A stretch of DNA of 64,000 bases, taken from positions 1,798,001-1,862,000 of the forward strand of contig OZ271919.1 of the NCBI GenBank assembly GCA_965602035.1, read 5' to 3'. Position numbers and translations under genes: made by a program. This document shows, one piece after another, positions 52,681 to 59,776 of the stretch; within the stretch, counting starts at the first letter, position 1; each line of letters starts with the position of its first letter. The notes below the pieces were generated by a model that had not been told where the DNA came from, did no database searches, and saw nothing but the letters and a program-made list of their open reading frames with translations. The stretch is from Natronospirillum sp965602035. Lineage in GTDB: Bacteria > Pseudomonadota > Gammaproteobacteria > Pseudomonadales > Natronospirillaceae.

Positions 52681-53663
52681 GGCGCTCGCTGATGCCATCG
52701 AACAGCCGCCCGGTTGAGCGGGGCCTGGAAGCGCCGGGTCGCCGCCTTGAGGGCATGGATCTGCAGATTGCGGATCTGTGGGACCCGTGGAAGTGCCCGG
52801 CAGAGTTGCTGCCGTGGCTGGCCTGGTCAGAGGGGGTTGATGAGTGGAATGCAGACTGGCCTGAGGATGTGAAACGCCAGGTGATTGCATCCACGCCTGA
52901 GATCCGCAAGCACCGAGGCACCGTCTGGGCGGTCCGCGAGGCCCTGCGAGCCGCCGGCTATGCCGATGCGGAGCTCCAGGAGGGGCTGCCGGTACTGCGC
53001 CACGACGGTTCGCAGCTGCACAACGGCGTTGACGATTACACCGCCGGCAATCGCTGGGCGTTGTTCAAGGTCATTGCCGACATCGGCGAAGACAAGGGTG
53101 TCGGTGGCGCGGAGCTGCAGCGCCTGTTGCGGCTGATTGAGCGAAGCAAGAATGTGCGATCGGTGCTGCGTGAGGTCGCCTACCGGGCCACGGTTGCCGA
53201 CGATCTGGACACCCAGGACACACACGACGTCAACGTGACGCATGTCGTCGATGAAGTGCGCCCGGCCGGACCCCGGCACGACGGCACGCTCACGCACAGC
53301 AACGCCACCAAATTGCCCCGCAAGGCTTCGGCACACGACGGCAGCTACCGGCATACCGGCGAGCTGCGCCACGACGGGCTGTTGCCCTATGCCGAGTGGA
53401 ACATTATCGGCACCCGTTACGACAACCGCTGGGACCTGTTCGACTTCGCGCTGACGCTGACCATGGCGGATACCCAGGCAGTACGGCCGCTGCACAACCG
53501 GCGCGCTGCGCACGACGGGTCACTGACGCATGGGGGCATCCAGCCGCCGGCGATGGATCAGGCCGGGCTCACCGTGACCCTGCGCCGCCAGTACAACGCA
53601 CGGTTGCTGCACAACGGCGCCCAGACGCATTCGGGCGATGCGCCCATCAACTACGCGATGTAG
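52677..53663 (+). CDS. Tail protein I (P2 gpI type) with repeat-bearing C-terminal extension
   Basis: A 328-residue protein. The first 175 residues are a normal gpI (P2 I is 176): LLPWLAWSEGVDEWNADWPEDVKRQVIASTPEIRKHRGTVWAVREALRAAGY. The remaining about 150 residues add a reiterated motif, roughly HDG-x3-H-x-G (RHDGSQLHNG near 108, RHDGTLTHSN near 200, AHDGSYRHTG near 219, AHDGSLTHGG near 280, LHNGAQTHSG near 317). The extension probably folds as a repeated beta or metal-binding structure at the fibre attachment point. Confidence 0.9.
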   Translation: MRRSLMPSNSRPVERGLEAPGRRLEGMDLQIADLWDPWKCPAELLPWLAWSEGVDEWNADWPEDVKRQVIASTPEIRKHRGTVWAVREALRAAGYADAELQEGLPVLRHDGSQLHNGVDDYTAGNRWALFKVIADIGEDKGVGGAELQRLLRLIERSKNVRSVLREVAYRATVADDLDTQDTHDVNVTHVVDEVRPAGPRHDGTLTHSNATKLPRKASAHDGSYRHTGELRHDGLLPYAEWNIIGTRYDNRWDLFDFALTLTMADTQAVRPLHNRRAAHDGSLTHGGIQPPAMDQAGLTVTLRRQYNARLLHNGAQTHSGDAPINYAM

Positions 53664-53673
53664 GGAGAGACTC

Positions 53674-54114
53674 ATGCAACTAACGGATCAACAACACCGC
53701 CCGGGAGGCGTGCTGGAGCTGGCTATTTACCGGAACGGCCGGGAGATTGACCGCTGGCGAGATGACAACCTGGTGGTGGACGGCGCGCGCAACATGCTCG
53801 CTGAGCTGGTCGCCGGAGACGGTGCCGGTGAGGCGATCACCCAGATCGGCTTCGGTGTCGGCGACACCCCGGCCACGCCGGACGACACCGGCCTGACTTC
53901 AGCCTATATCCGGGACCTGGTGGCGCACAGCTACCCCGATGAGGGCCAAGTGCAGTTTGAGTTCGCGCTGAACACCTCGGAGGCCAACGGCATCACGATC
54001 CGTGAATTCGGTCTGATTACCTCCAGCGGGGCACTGTTCAGCCGGAAAGTGCGCGGCGGCATCGAGAAAAACGACGACATCAGCCTGGCCGGTGTCTGGA
54101 CCATTACATTTTAA
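53674..54114 (+). CDS. Tail-fibre-region protein, unknown
   Basis: A 146-residue beta-rich protein: VLELAIYRNGREIDRWRDDNLVVDGARNMLAELVAGDGAGEAITQIGFGVGDTPATPDDT, and ITIREFGLITSSGALFSRKVRGG. Similar short proteins sit between gpI and the fibre in Mu/P2-like phages and resemble the N-terminal part of tail-collar proteins. GGGAGAG precedes the ATG. Confidence 0.8.
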   Translation: MQLTDQQHRPGGVLELAIYRNGREIDRWRDDNLVVDGARNMLAELVAGDGAGEAITQIGFGVGDTPATPDDTGLTSAYIRDLVAHSYPDEGQVQFEFALNTSEANGITIREFGLITSSGALFSRKVRGGIEKNDDISLAGVWTITF

Positions 54115-54125
54115 GGAGCTGAACG

Positions 54126-55004
54126 ATGGCGAATCTGAACGTCACCGCTGAGTGGATCGCCGAGATCTACCAGATTGCAGAAGAGGACCCGGTCCAGGGT
54201 GGGCCGGACGGCATTGACAACATACAGCCCAAACAGCTGGCCGCGCGCACGCTCTGGCTGAAAGAACAGCTCGAACAGGCGCAGCAGGACCTGGAGGCGG
54301 TCGGTACCGACGGTCAGAACGCCCTGTGGGCAGCCGTTGAAAAGGCCATTGCTGATGCCGGGCTGCTCATGCGTGAGTTGGAGCGCAACCAGACCGTGCG
54401 CCACCAGGAGGGGGTATTCACCCTGTACAACCGGGGCGTGAAATCGGGCTGCGCGATCAGCAAGAGCCAGTCGGCCAGCCGGAATCTCTCAGTTGCCTCT
54501 GGTGTGTGTTTTATGCACGGATCAGAAATGGGCGTTGATGCCGAGGACAACACGGCCTCGGTGCCGGGCAACAGCGGCAGCGAGACGGCCACCGCGCAGG
54601 CGTATCTGTACGTGACCAACAACCAGGTTCGCCTGGCGGTGACCGGGCTCAATGAGACCGCGCCGGCCGACACCCTGGTGCTGGCTGATCTGTCGATTCC
54701 TGCAGGCAACACCGGCGCGACTGATCAATACCTGGATAGCGTGACTATTACCACGGTGGCCCGCTCGGAGCCGGACTGGCCGCACGTACAGACCGACCCA
54801 CCCTACCAGCAGGAAGACCTGGCGAAGGTCATGCAGGACAGCAGCTACCAGCTCACGCTGGATGTTGTGGACTTCATTGGCGGCCAGCGCCCCTCGCTGA
54901 TCAACCAGGCGGCCGACCGAGCCGCGAACACCTTCCGCGTCTACGGCAGCGGCACAGCGGATGCTGTGCAGGTCCGGTATGTCGCGCACCTGATGAACCA
55001 GTAA
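54126..55004 (+). CDS. Tail fibre/adhesin-scaffold protein
   Basis: A 292-residue protein with a helical N-terminus (TAEWIAEIYQIAEEDPVQGGPDGIDNIQPKQLAARTLWLKEQLEQAQQDLE), a putative beta-rich centre and a conserved-looking tail. No enzymatic motif. By position it probably attaches the DGR-diversified receptor-binding protein to the baseplate. AAGGAGC precedes the ATG. Confidence 0.75.
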   Translation: MANLNVTAEWIAEIYQIAEEDPVQGGPDGIDNIQPKQLAARTLWLKEQLEQAQQDLEAVGTDGQNALWAAVEKAIADAGLLMRELERNQTVRHQEGVFTLYNRGVKSGCAISKSQSASRNLSVASGVCFMHGSEMGVDAEDNTASVPGNSGSETATAQAYLYVTNNQVRLAVTGLNETAPADTLVLADLSIPAGNTGATDQYLDSVTITTVARSEPDWPHVQTDPPYQQEDLAKVMQDSSYQLTLDVVDFIGGQRPSLINQAADRAANTFRVYGSGTADAVQVRYVAHLMNQ

Positions 55005-55018
55005 GGAGATAGCAGACC

Positions 55019-55339
55019 ATGCGAGTCAGAACGATTGGGGCCGGGCCGCACCCGGACATCATGAAATCAGGCGCCGTGCTGGAAATCGGCGGCGTCACGA
55101 TCGACTGCAGTGACCACCAGGGCGACAGCGCCGAGATCATCGACCTGCGTTACCAGGACGGTGAGATCACGGTCGGAGGCAATGGCCGCCAGGTGGCCAG
55201 CGTGCACATTCCGCCCCGCCAGTATGAAGAGGTCGACACCGGCGAGGTGGACGATGAAGACAACGCGGTGTTTGAGCGTCAGGCAATTCCCTTCGACCCG
55301 AACACGGTTCTGGTCACTCTCTGGACATTCAACGGCTGA
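55019..55339 (+). CDS. Small phage protein upstream of the variable protein, unknown
   Basis: A 106-residue acidic, beta-rich protein (DLRYQDGEITVGGNGRQVASVHIPPRQYEEVDTGEVDDEDNAVFERQ). It has AAGGAG upstream and lies 14 nt before the variable-protein gene's own leader. It may be a chaperone or part of the fibre complex. No family recognised. Confidence 0.72.
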   Translation: MRVRTIGAGPHPDIMKSGAVLEIGGVTIDCSDHQGDSAEIIDLRYQDGEITVGGNGRQVASVHIPPRQYEEVDTGEVDDEDNAVFERQAIPFDPNTVLVTLWTFNG

Positions 55340-55353
55340 GGAGCTGAGACACA

Positions 55354-56358
55354 ATGATCATATTTTCACCCGACAGCCTGCGCACGCAGGTTGAAGCCGC
55401 CACCGGCGGACGCGTCACGGTCCTGTATGACGACCAGGGCTACCCGAGCTACATGCACGTGGTGCCGCAATTCCGCTATGAGGATCTGGGCCTTGATTCC
55501 GTGCTCGGTACCGGCGTTGCCACCGCGTTCCTGAAAAACGGCCAGGAGAAGAGCGAGATTTTCATTGGCCAGTACCAGGCGTCCCTGTACGACGGCCGCG
55601 CAGTGGCGCTGCCCGGCAAGGACCCGCGTGCCAGCATCGATTTTGATGCCGCGAAGTCGGCCTGTACCGCCAAGGGCGCCGGCTGGCACATGATGAACGT
55701 CCACGAGTGGGCGGCAGTCGCTCTGTGGTGCAAGGCCAACGGCTTCGAGCCGCGCGGCAACACAAACTACGGCCGGGCGCACGATGCGACTCACGAAACA
55801 GCGGTGCGCCAGGACGGCGGACAGCCCGGTGTCAGCAGCGGAACAGCCCGCACAATGACTGGCGGTGGCCCTGCCAGCTGGCGCCACGATGGCGGCTTGG
55901 CTGGTATCGCCGATCTGGTGGGGAACGTCTGGGAATGGCAGGACCTGCTCAAAACCGTCGACGGCCAGGTGATCACCACGGCCGACAACGCGTTCGACGC
56001 GGCCGAAGGCGATTGGGCAGCGCAGGGCCACTACTTCAGCGATGAGAGCGGTACGCCGCGCCTCCAGGAGACGGCCGGCACCTTGTCTGAAGATAGTATC
56101 AGCTCCGACCCGTGGACCAGCTTGCAGAAGATCTCGGGCTACACGGAGAGTCAATTGCTGCAGCGCTTGCTGGTGAGCCCGGCGACCGAGACAGCCGTGC
56201 AGGGCCGTTTCTACATCCGCACGCAGGGCGAACGACTGCCGGTCCGTGGCGGCAACTGGAGCGGCGGCTCGTACGCCGGGTTGGGCGCTCTGTACTTGAG
56301 CACCCCGCGCTCGAACACGAGCACGTACTTCGGATTCCGGCCGGCTTTTGTATCCTGA
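55354..56358 (+). CDS. DGR variable protein, putative receptor-binding protein (FGE/C-type-lectin fold)
   Basis: A 334-residue protein whose C-terminal two-thirds is a formylglycine-generating-enzyme/C-type-lectin domain: GAGWHMMNVHEWAAVALWC, LAGIADLVGNVWEWQDLL, and the closing RGGNWSGGSYAGLGAL...GFRPAF. The last about 34 variable-repeat codons (56245-56346) mirror the template repeat at 56785, with amino-acid changes almost only where the template has adenines. As in Bordetella phage Mtd, it should be displayed at the tail tip and bind a host receptor. It directly precedes the hairpin, avd, the template and the RT. Confidence 0.93.
   Translation: MIIFSPDSLRTQVEAATGGRVTVLYDDQGYPSYMHVVPQFRYEDLGLDSVLGTGVATAFLKNGQEKSEIFIGQYQASLYDGRAVALPGKDPRASIDFDAAKSACTAKGAGWHMMNVHEWAAVALWCKANGFEPRGNTNYGRAHDATHETAVRQDGGQPGVSSGTARTMTGGGPASWRHDGGLAGIADLVGNVWEWQDLLKTVDGQVITTADNAFDAAEGDWAAQGHYFSDESGTPRLQETAGTLSEDSISSDPWTSLQKISGYTESQLLQRLLVSPATETAVQGRFYIRTQGERLPVRGGNWSGGSYAGLGALYLSTPRSNTSTYFGFRPAFVS
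56245..56346 (+). repeat. DGR variable repeat (VR)
   Basis: 102 nt at the 3' end of the variable-protein gene, aligning without gaps to the template repeat at 56785-56886 (constant offset 540). Differences: 11 of the template's 24 adenines are changed (to G, T or C) and 11 of its 78 other bases also differ. Codon by codon: AAC to AGC, GGC, TAC, ACC; AAT to TAC; ATC to TTC; GAG to CCG; ten of the non-A differences are silent. Confidence 0.92.
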
Positions 56359-56381
56359 CACCCTGCAACATGAGGCCTGCT

Positions 56382-56403
56382 GGGGCGTGCGATAGCGCGC
56401 CCC
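56382..56403 (+). other. DGR hairpin/cruciform downstream of VR
   Basis: GGGGCGTGC (56382-56390), loop GATA, GCGCGCCCC (56395-56403): a 9-bp stem with one G-T pair and a 4-nt purine-rich loop, beginning 24 nt after the variable-protein stop. Known DGRs have a GRNA-loop hairpin at this place that raises retrohoming efficiency. Confidence 0.8.
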
Positions 56404-56415
56404 GTCACTGACACG

Positions 56416-56763
56416 ATGCAAGATCTGATCATCATCCAGAAAGTCGAGGGCATGATTCAGTACGGCTACAAGGCCGTGAGTCATTTCCCGAAGAGCGAAC
56501 GCCATGTGCTCAGCCAGGAGTTGCGGCTGTCGATGTGGCGGCTGCTCCGCCTGGTGATTGTGCTGGCCAAGCGCTACCACAAGAAGACCACGCTGCAGGA
56601 AGTCGACGCGGAGCTGGAGCTTCTGCGGCGCGAGATTCGCCTGGCGAAAGACCTGGGCGTGCTGGACTTCAAGAAATACGAGGTGTGGGCGCGTCACCTG
56701 GATGAGATCGGGCGCATCGTGGGCAGCTGGATCAAGCGGGCGAATGAGAGCAAGAGGGGCTAA
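56416..56763 (+). CDS. avd: Avd, accessory variability determinant
   Basis: A 115-residue basic protein, all helical, fitting the pentameric four-helix-bundle Avd that binds DGR reverse transcriptase and the template RNA. Typical features are FPKSERHVLSQELRLSMWRLLRLVIVLAKRYHKKTTLQEVDAELELLRREIRLAKDLGVL. It is placed between VR and TR in the canonical order. Its stop TAA is followed at once by a GTG that opens a frame through the template repeat. Confidence 0.92.
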   Translation: MQDLIIIQKVEGMIQYGYKAVSHFPKSERHVLSQELRLSMWRLLRLVIVLAKRYHKKTTLQEVDAELELLRREIRLAKDLGVLDFKKYEVWARHLDEIGRIVGSWIKRANESKRG

Positions 56764-56784
56764 GTGCTACAGCGCCTTCCGCGC

Positions 56785-56886
56785 CGTGGCGGCAACTGGA
56801 ACAACGGCTCCAACGCCGGGTTGGGCGCGTTGAATCTGAACAACGAGCGGTCCAACACGAACACGAACATCGGGTTCCGCCCTGCT
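56785..56886 (+). repeat. DGR template repeat (TR)
   Basis: 102 nt rich in AAC codons when read in the VR frame (GGC-AAC-TGG-AAC-AAC, then TCC-AAC-ACG-AAC-ACG-AAC-ATC). AAC codons let adenine mutagenesis reach many residues without a stop codon. It has 24 adenines. It is read into RNA and reverse-transcribed with errors at adenines, and the cDNA replaces VR. Downstream, CCTGCTCTTGAG differs from the VR-side CGGCTTTTGTA, as expected for the non-homing IMH* end. Confidence 0.93.
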
Positions 56887-57042
56887 CTTGAGGCAAGCCA
56901 GAAGCGGTACGGTCACGGCTGTACCGACAGTGCACCTTCAAAAGGGCGCTTAGCCCTCGGTGAGAACCGAAATATGAACAGGCACCACTGGGCTGGTAGG
57001 TACGCCGAACGTCCTGCGGTGCTGCTCACAAGGAAAGCCGAA
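56887..57042 (+). ncRNA. DGR template-RNA spacer region
   Basis: The 156 nt between TR and the RT start. It forms at least two hairpins: GGTAC/GTACC (56906-56910 with 56921-56925) and AGGGC-GCTTA-GCCCT (56943-56957). In the Bordetella phage the corresponding spacer primes cDNA synthesis and binds RT-Avd. The frame through here has no stop codon, but the region is better explained as RNA than as protein. Confidence 0.7.
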
Positions 57043-58116
57043 GTGAAGACGTACAACCACCTGTTTGAGCAGGTCTACCAATTCGACAACCTCTATGCTG
57101 CCTACGAGCGGGCGCGCAAGGGCAAACGCGACCGGGCCGAGGTGCTGCGCTTTGAGCAGAACCTGGAGGGCGAGCTCATCCAGCTACAGAATGAGCTGAT
57201 TTGGGATCAGTATGAAACCGGGCCCTATCGCACGTTTCACGTATTTGAGCCGAAGGCCCGCCTGGTGGCGGCGCTGCCGTTTCGCGACCGCGTGCTGCAG
57301 CACAGCCTGGTCGGCATCATCGAGCCGATCTGGGAGCGTCGGTTCCATTATCACAGCTACGCCTGCCGGCCCGGGCGCGGCATGCATATCGGTGCCGACA
57401 CCGCGCAGCGCTGGCTGCGCGAGGTACAGGCGGCTCACGGCCGTGCCTACTGCCTGAAAGCCGACGTGTCGAAGTACTTCCCGAGCATCGACCATGAGAT
57501 TCTGATGCGTCTGATCGAGCGGCGCATCACCTGCCAGCGCACCCTGAAGCTCTGCCGCGACATCATCGACAGCTGGCACCCAGGCCTGCCGATTGGCAAC
57601 CTGACATCGCAGCTGTGGGCCAATGTCTATCTGCATGAGCTCGACACGTTCGTCAAACAGCACCTGGGCGTGAAGCGCTACATTCGCTACATGGATGACT
57701 TCCTGATCGTTCACCACGACAAGGCGTTGCTGCATGCCTTCCGCCGAGTCATCGAGACCTGGCTGTGGGATCACCTGCGCCTGCGGCTAAACAACAAAAC
57801 CCAGGTATTCCCGGTGGGGCAATACAACGGCCGCGCGCTCGATTTTCTCGGATACCGGATGTGGCCGACGCACCGTCGGCTGCGGCGCGACTCAGTAAGG
57901 CGCATGGAGAAGAACCTGAAAAAGCTGCAGAAACAGTACGCCGCCGGCGCCATCGGCTTCGACGCCATACGCCAGCGCATCAGCAGCTGGCTGGGCCACG
58001 CCAGCCATGCAGACAGCTACCGTATTCGCCGGAAACTGCTCGGCAATGCCGTATTCACACGCAATGAATCAGCCCGGAGGGCGTCAGTATGCGATCCAGC
58101 GAACTGCTCAGGCTGA
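57043..58116 (+). CDS. DGR reverse transcriptase
   Basis: A 357-residue group-II-intron-like RT. The N-terminus VKTYNHLFEQVYQFDNLYAAYERARKGKR is typical of DGR RTs. Further motifs are FRDRVLQHSLVGIIEPIWERRF, AYCLKADVSKYFPSID (motif A), GLPIGNLTSQLWANVYLHELD (the DGR-type motif 4 with SQ), and YMDD at 216-219. The GTG at 57043 is chosen because AAGGAAA lies seven bases upstream and it matches the family start. Two in-frame upstream starts exist (ATG 56974, GTG 56764). It overlaps gpV by 28 nt. Confidence 0.95.
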   Translation: MKTYNHLFEQVYQFDNLYAAYERARKGKRDRAEVLRFEQNLEGELIQLQNELIWDQYETGPYRTFHVFEPKARLVAALPFRDRVLQHSLVGIIEPIWERRFHYHSYACRPGRGMHIGADTAQRWLREVQAAHGRAYCLKADVSKYFPSIDHEILMRLIERRITCQRTLKLCRDIIDSWHPGLPIGNLTSQLWANVYLHELDTFVKQHLGVKRYIRYMDDFLIVHHDKALLHAFRRVIETWLWDHLRLRLNNKTQVFPVGQYNGRALDFLGYRMWPTHRRLRRDSVRRMEKNLKKLQKQYAAGAIGFDAIRQRISSWLGHASHADSYRIRRKLLGNAVFTRNESARRASVCDPANCSG

Positions 58117-58652
58117 TCAACAACCTGATCCGCATCGGCACTGTGACCGAGGTCGAGGGCAAACGCGCGTCCGTGGCCACCGGTGACAACACAATACCGT
58201 TGAGGCCCTGGCTGACCGCCCACGCCGGCAAGGACGCCACCTGGTGGGCGCCATCGGTCGGCGAGCAGGTGCTACTGCTGTCGCCGACAGGCGACCTCAA
58301 CCAGGCCATCATTCTGCCGGCGCTCTACCAGGAAGCGTTTGAGGCTCCCGAACCGAACCCGGACGTGCGGCGCACCAACTACCGGGATGGCACCTACGTT
58401 GAGCACAACCTCAAGGAGAAAACGCTGACTGTGGCGCCGGCTGGCGACTTGTCGATACTGGTCAACGGCAGCTGTGTGCTCAACACCACAGGCGACGTCG
58501 ACGTGCTCGCCGAGGGCAATGCCCTGGTGGCGGCTGATGGCAATGCTGAACTGATCGCCGGCGGTAATGGCACGATCGCAGCCGCCGGCAATCTGGAAGT
58601 TGAAGCGGACGGCATCCTGAATCTCGCGGGCCTGAGGATCAACCTGAACTGA
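58089..58652 (+). CDS. Baseplate spike protein V (P2 gpV type)
   Basis: A 187-residue spike protein: LLRLINNLIRIGTVTEVEGKRASVATGDNTIPLRPWL and WWAPSVGEQVLLLSPTGDLNQAIILPALYQ form the OB domain. The C-terminus is a glycine-punctuated beta-helix-like repeat (GDVDVLAEGNALVAADGNAE, LIAGGNGTIAAAGNLEVEADG). In P2, V lies directly before W and J; here it is at the far end of the tail operon, after the DGR. Confidence 0.92.
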   Translation: MRSSELLRLINNLIRIGTVTEVEGKRASVATGDNTIPLRPWLTAHAGKDATWWAPSVGEQVLLLSPTGDLNQAIILPALYQEAFEAPEPNPDVRRTNYRDGTYVEHNLKEKTLTVAPAGDLSILVNGSCVLNTTGDVDVLAEGNALVAADGNAELIAGGNGTIAAAGNLEVEADGILNLAGLRINLN

Positions 58653-59386
58653 TGAAACTCTCTGAATACACAGACTGGAAGGCGGCCGCTGCTGCGCACT
58701 GGGACCCGATCATCGCCCAGGTGCTCGCCAACGTTGCTGACCAGCAATGGCAGCCCGAGTATGACCCGGCCGATGACATCAGCAGACTGCAGTCGGATCT
58801 GCGCAGCCACCTGGATGCGGTCGACGCCCCGGTGGCAGCCTACCGTGATGACAACAGTCGGCGCGGCCCGTTCATTGACGTGCTGCTGAGCCAGCTCTTC
58901 TACATCAACGTGGCCGTGGCGCAACCCTCGCCCCTGGAGCCCGTGGCGGCACCATCGCTGATCGACCGAGAGGATGGCTCAGACCTGCGCCGGCTTTTTG
59001 CCTGGTGGCGCCAGGATCTGCCCGACTTCACCAGCTTTTTCCAGGTGCTGTATAACGGCACCACACAAATGCCGACCTATGACCCGCTGACCGAGCCACC
59101 GACCACCAGCGTAGTCGGCACGTTCTCGCTCGGCACCACTGAGGCGTTCAGCGCAGCCCTGGCAGCGTTCAGCGGTTACGTTGGTGACGATCTGGGCCGC
59201 CTGCAGCAACTGCCCCAGCAGGTGCAGGCGAATACCCGCGACCGCGTTGCCTATGGCATATTCGCCGGGCGCGAGGCCGTGATCGAGCCAAACCCCGTGG
59301 ACAACCGCACCTATCTGCTCGAAGACATGCATGGCCAGAAGGTGCTGGACGAATTCAACTGGTCCATTCGAGGCCTGAACCTATGA
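58652..59386 (+). CDS. Baseplate/tail-tip associated protein, unknown
   Basis: A 244-residue acidic protein between the spike and the PAAR gene, overlapping both (ATGA). Beginning LSEYTDWKAAAAAHWDPIIAQVLANVADQQWQ and containing FAWWRQDLPDFTSFFQVLYNG. No known domain; helical in the first half. Context suggests a baseplate or spike component. Confidence 0.75.
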   Translation: MKLSEYTDWKAAAAAHWDPIIAQVLANVADQQWQPEYDPADDISRLQSDLRSHLDAVDAPVAAYRDDNSRRGPFIDVLLSQLFYINVAVAQPSPLEPVAAPSLIDREDGSDLRRLFAWWRQDLPDFTSFFQVLYNGTTQMPTYDPLTEPPTTSVVGTFSLGTTEAFSAALAAFSGYVGDDLGRLQQLPQQVQANTRDRVAYGIFAGREAVIEPNPVDNRTYLLEDMHGQKVLDEFNWSIRGLNL

Positions 59387-59691
59387 GCCTGCCTCTCGCG
59401 CGAGTGAATGACATCACCACCGGGATCTGCTGCACTCACAGCAACCCGACCTGCATACCCATGACCGGGCTGGTCGCACAGGGCGCTGCCACCGTCAGCG
59501 CAGAAGGCCTGCCCCTGGCACGAATGAACGACACGATCATCGGCGCCTGCGGCCACACCGGCATCATCGCCAGCGGCTCTCCGACGGTGAACGCCGAGGG
59601 GTTGCCAGTAGCCCGGGTGGGCGACTCTCATGCGGGGAGTTTTACGGGGTCGATTGGGGGTGGGTCGATTACGGTTTCAGGGGGCAATTAA
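59383..59691 (+). CDS. PAAR-domain spike-tip protein
   Basis: A 102-residue PAAR protein: PLARVNDITTGICCTHSNPTCIPMTGLVAQGAATVSAEGLPLARMNDTIIGACGHTGIIASGSPTVNAEGLPVARVGDSH. It caps the V trimer with a metal-binding conical tip. It is the last prophage gene, ending 85 nt from the right end. Confidence 0.93.
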   Translation: MSLPLARVNDITTGICCTHSNPTCIPMTGLVAQGAATVSAEGLPLARMNDTIIGACGHTGIIASGSPTVNAEGLPVARVGDSHAGSFTGSIGGGSITVSGGN

Positions 59692-59727
59692 GTGGCGGTT
59701 ACAGAGGCAATAACCGGGCGTTAATGG

Positions 59728-59776
59728 TAGTCTCAAACCGGCTGGCACAGTTTCTCAAACTGGTCGGCGCGCTACA
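59728..59776 (-). promoter_or_regulatory. Prophage right end (attR) with transposase-site-like repeats
   Basis: Read inward (minus strand) it begins TGTAGCGCGCCGACCAG. Two sites follow: TTTGAGAAA (59759-59751), starting 17 nt from the end, and TTTGAGACTA (59737-59728). The first 26 bases agree with the left end at most positions around GCC...CAG and TGAGA. These are the counterparts of Mu R1 and R2. Confidence 0.75.

Larger units (their letters stand above)
22589..59776 (+). mobile_element. Complete Mu-like transposable prophage with P2-type tail and a DGR
   Basis: A 37,188-bp prophage bounded by TG...CA and a 5-bp CGCAG duplication. It has Mu-family early genes (repressor, Ner, MuA, MuB, GemA, Mor), Mu-type head genes (gp27/28 terminase, DUF935 portal, F, G, protease, T-type major head) and P2/BcepMu-type contractile tail genes. 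Accessory cargo comprises an opposite-strand early gene, a G/I-locus cassette, an opposite-strand lipoprotein and a diversity-generating retroelement. All core modules appear intact, so it may be inducible. It is more GC-rich than the flanking DNA. The nearest described relatives are probably the BcepMu-like myoviruses, judging from gene content only. Confidence 0.95.

Noticed and set aside
55366..56697. A 443-codon leftward frame over the variable protein and avd
   Set aside because: Antisense shadow. The VR/TR relation and domain matches fix the rightward frame.
56764..57042. A 93-residue N-terminal extension of the RT encoded by TR and spacer
   Set aside because: TR and spacer are explained as DGR template RNA, and the RT-family start with its own ribosome site is at 57043. 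The possibility is kept only as a finding.
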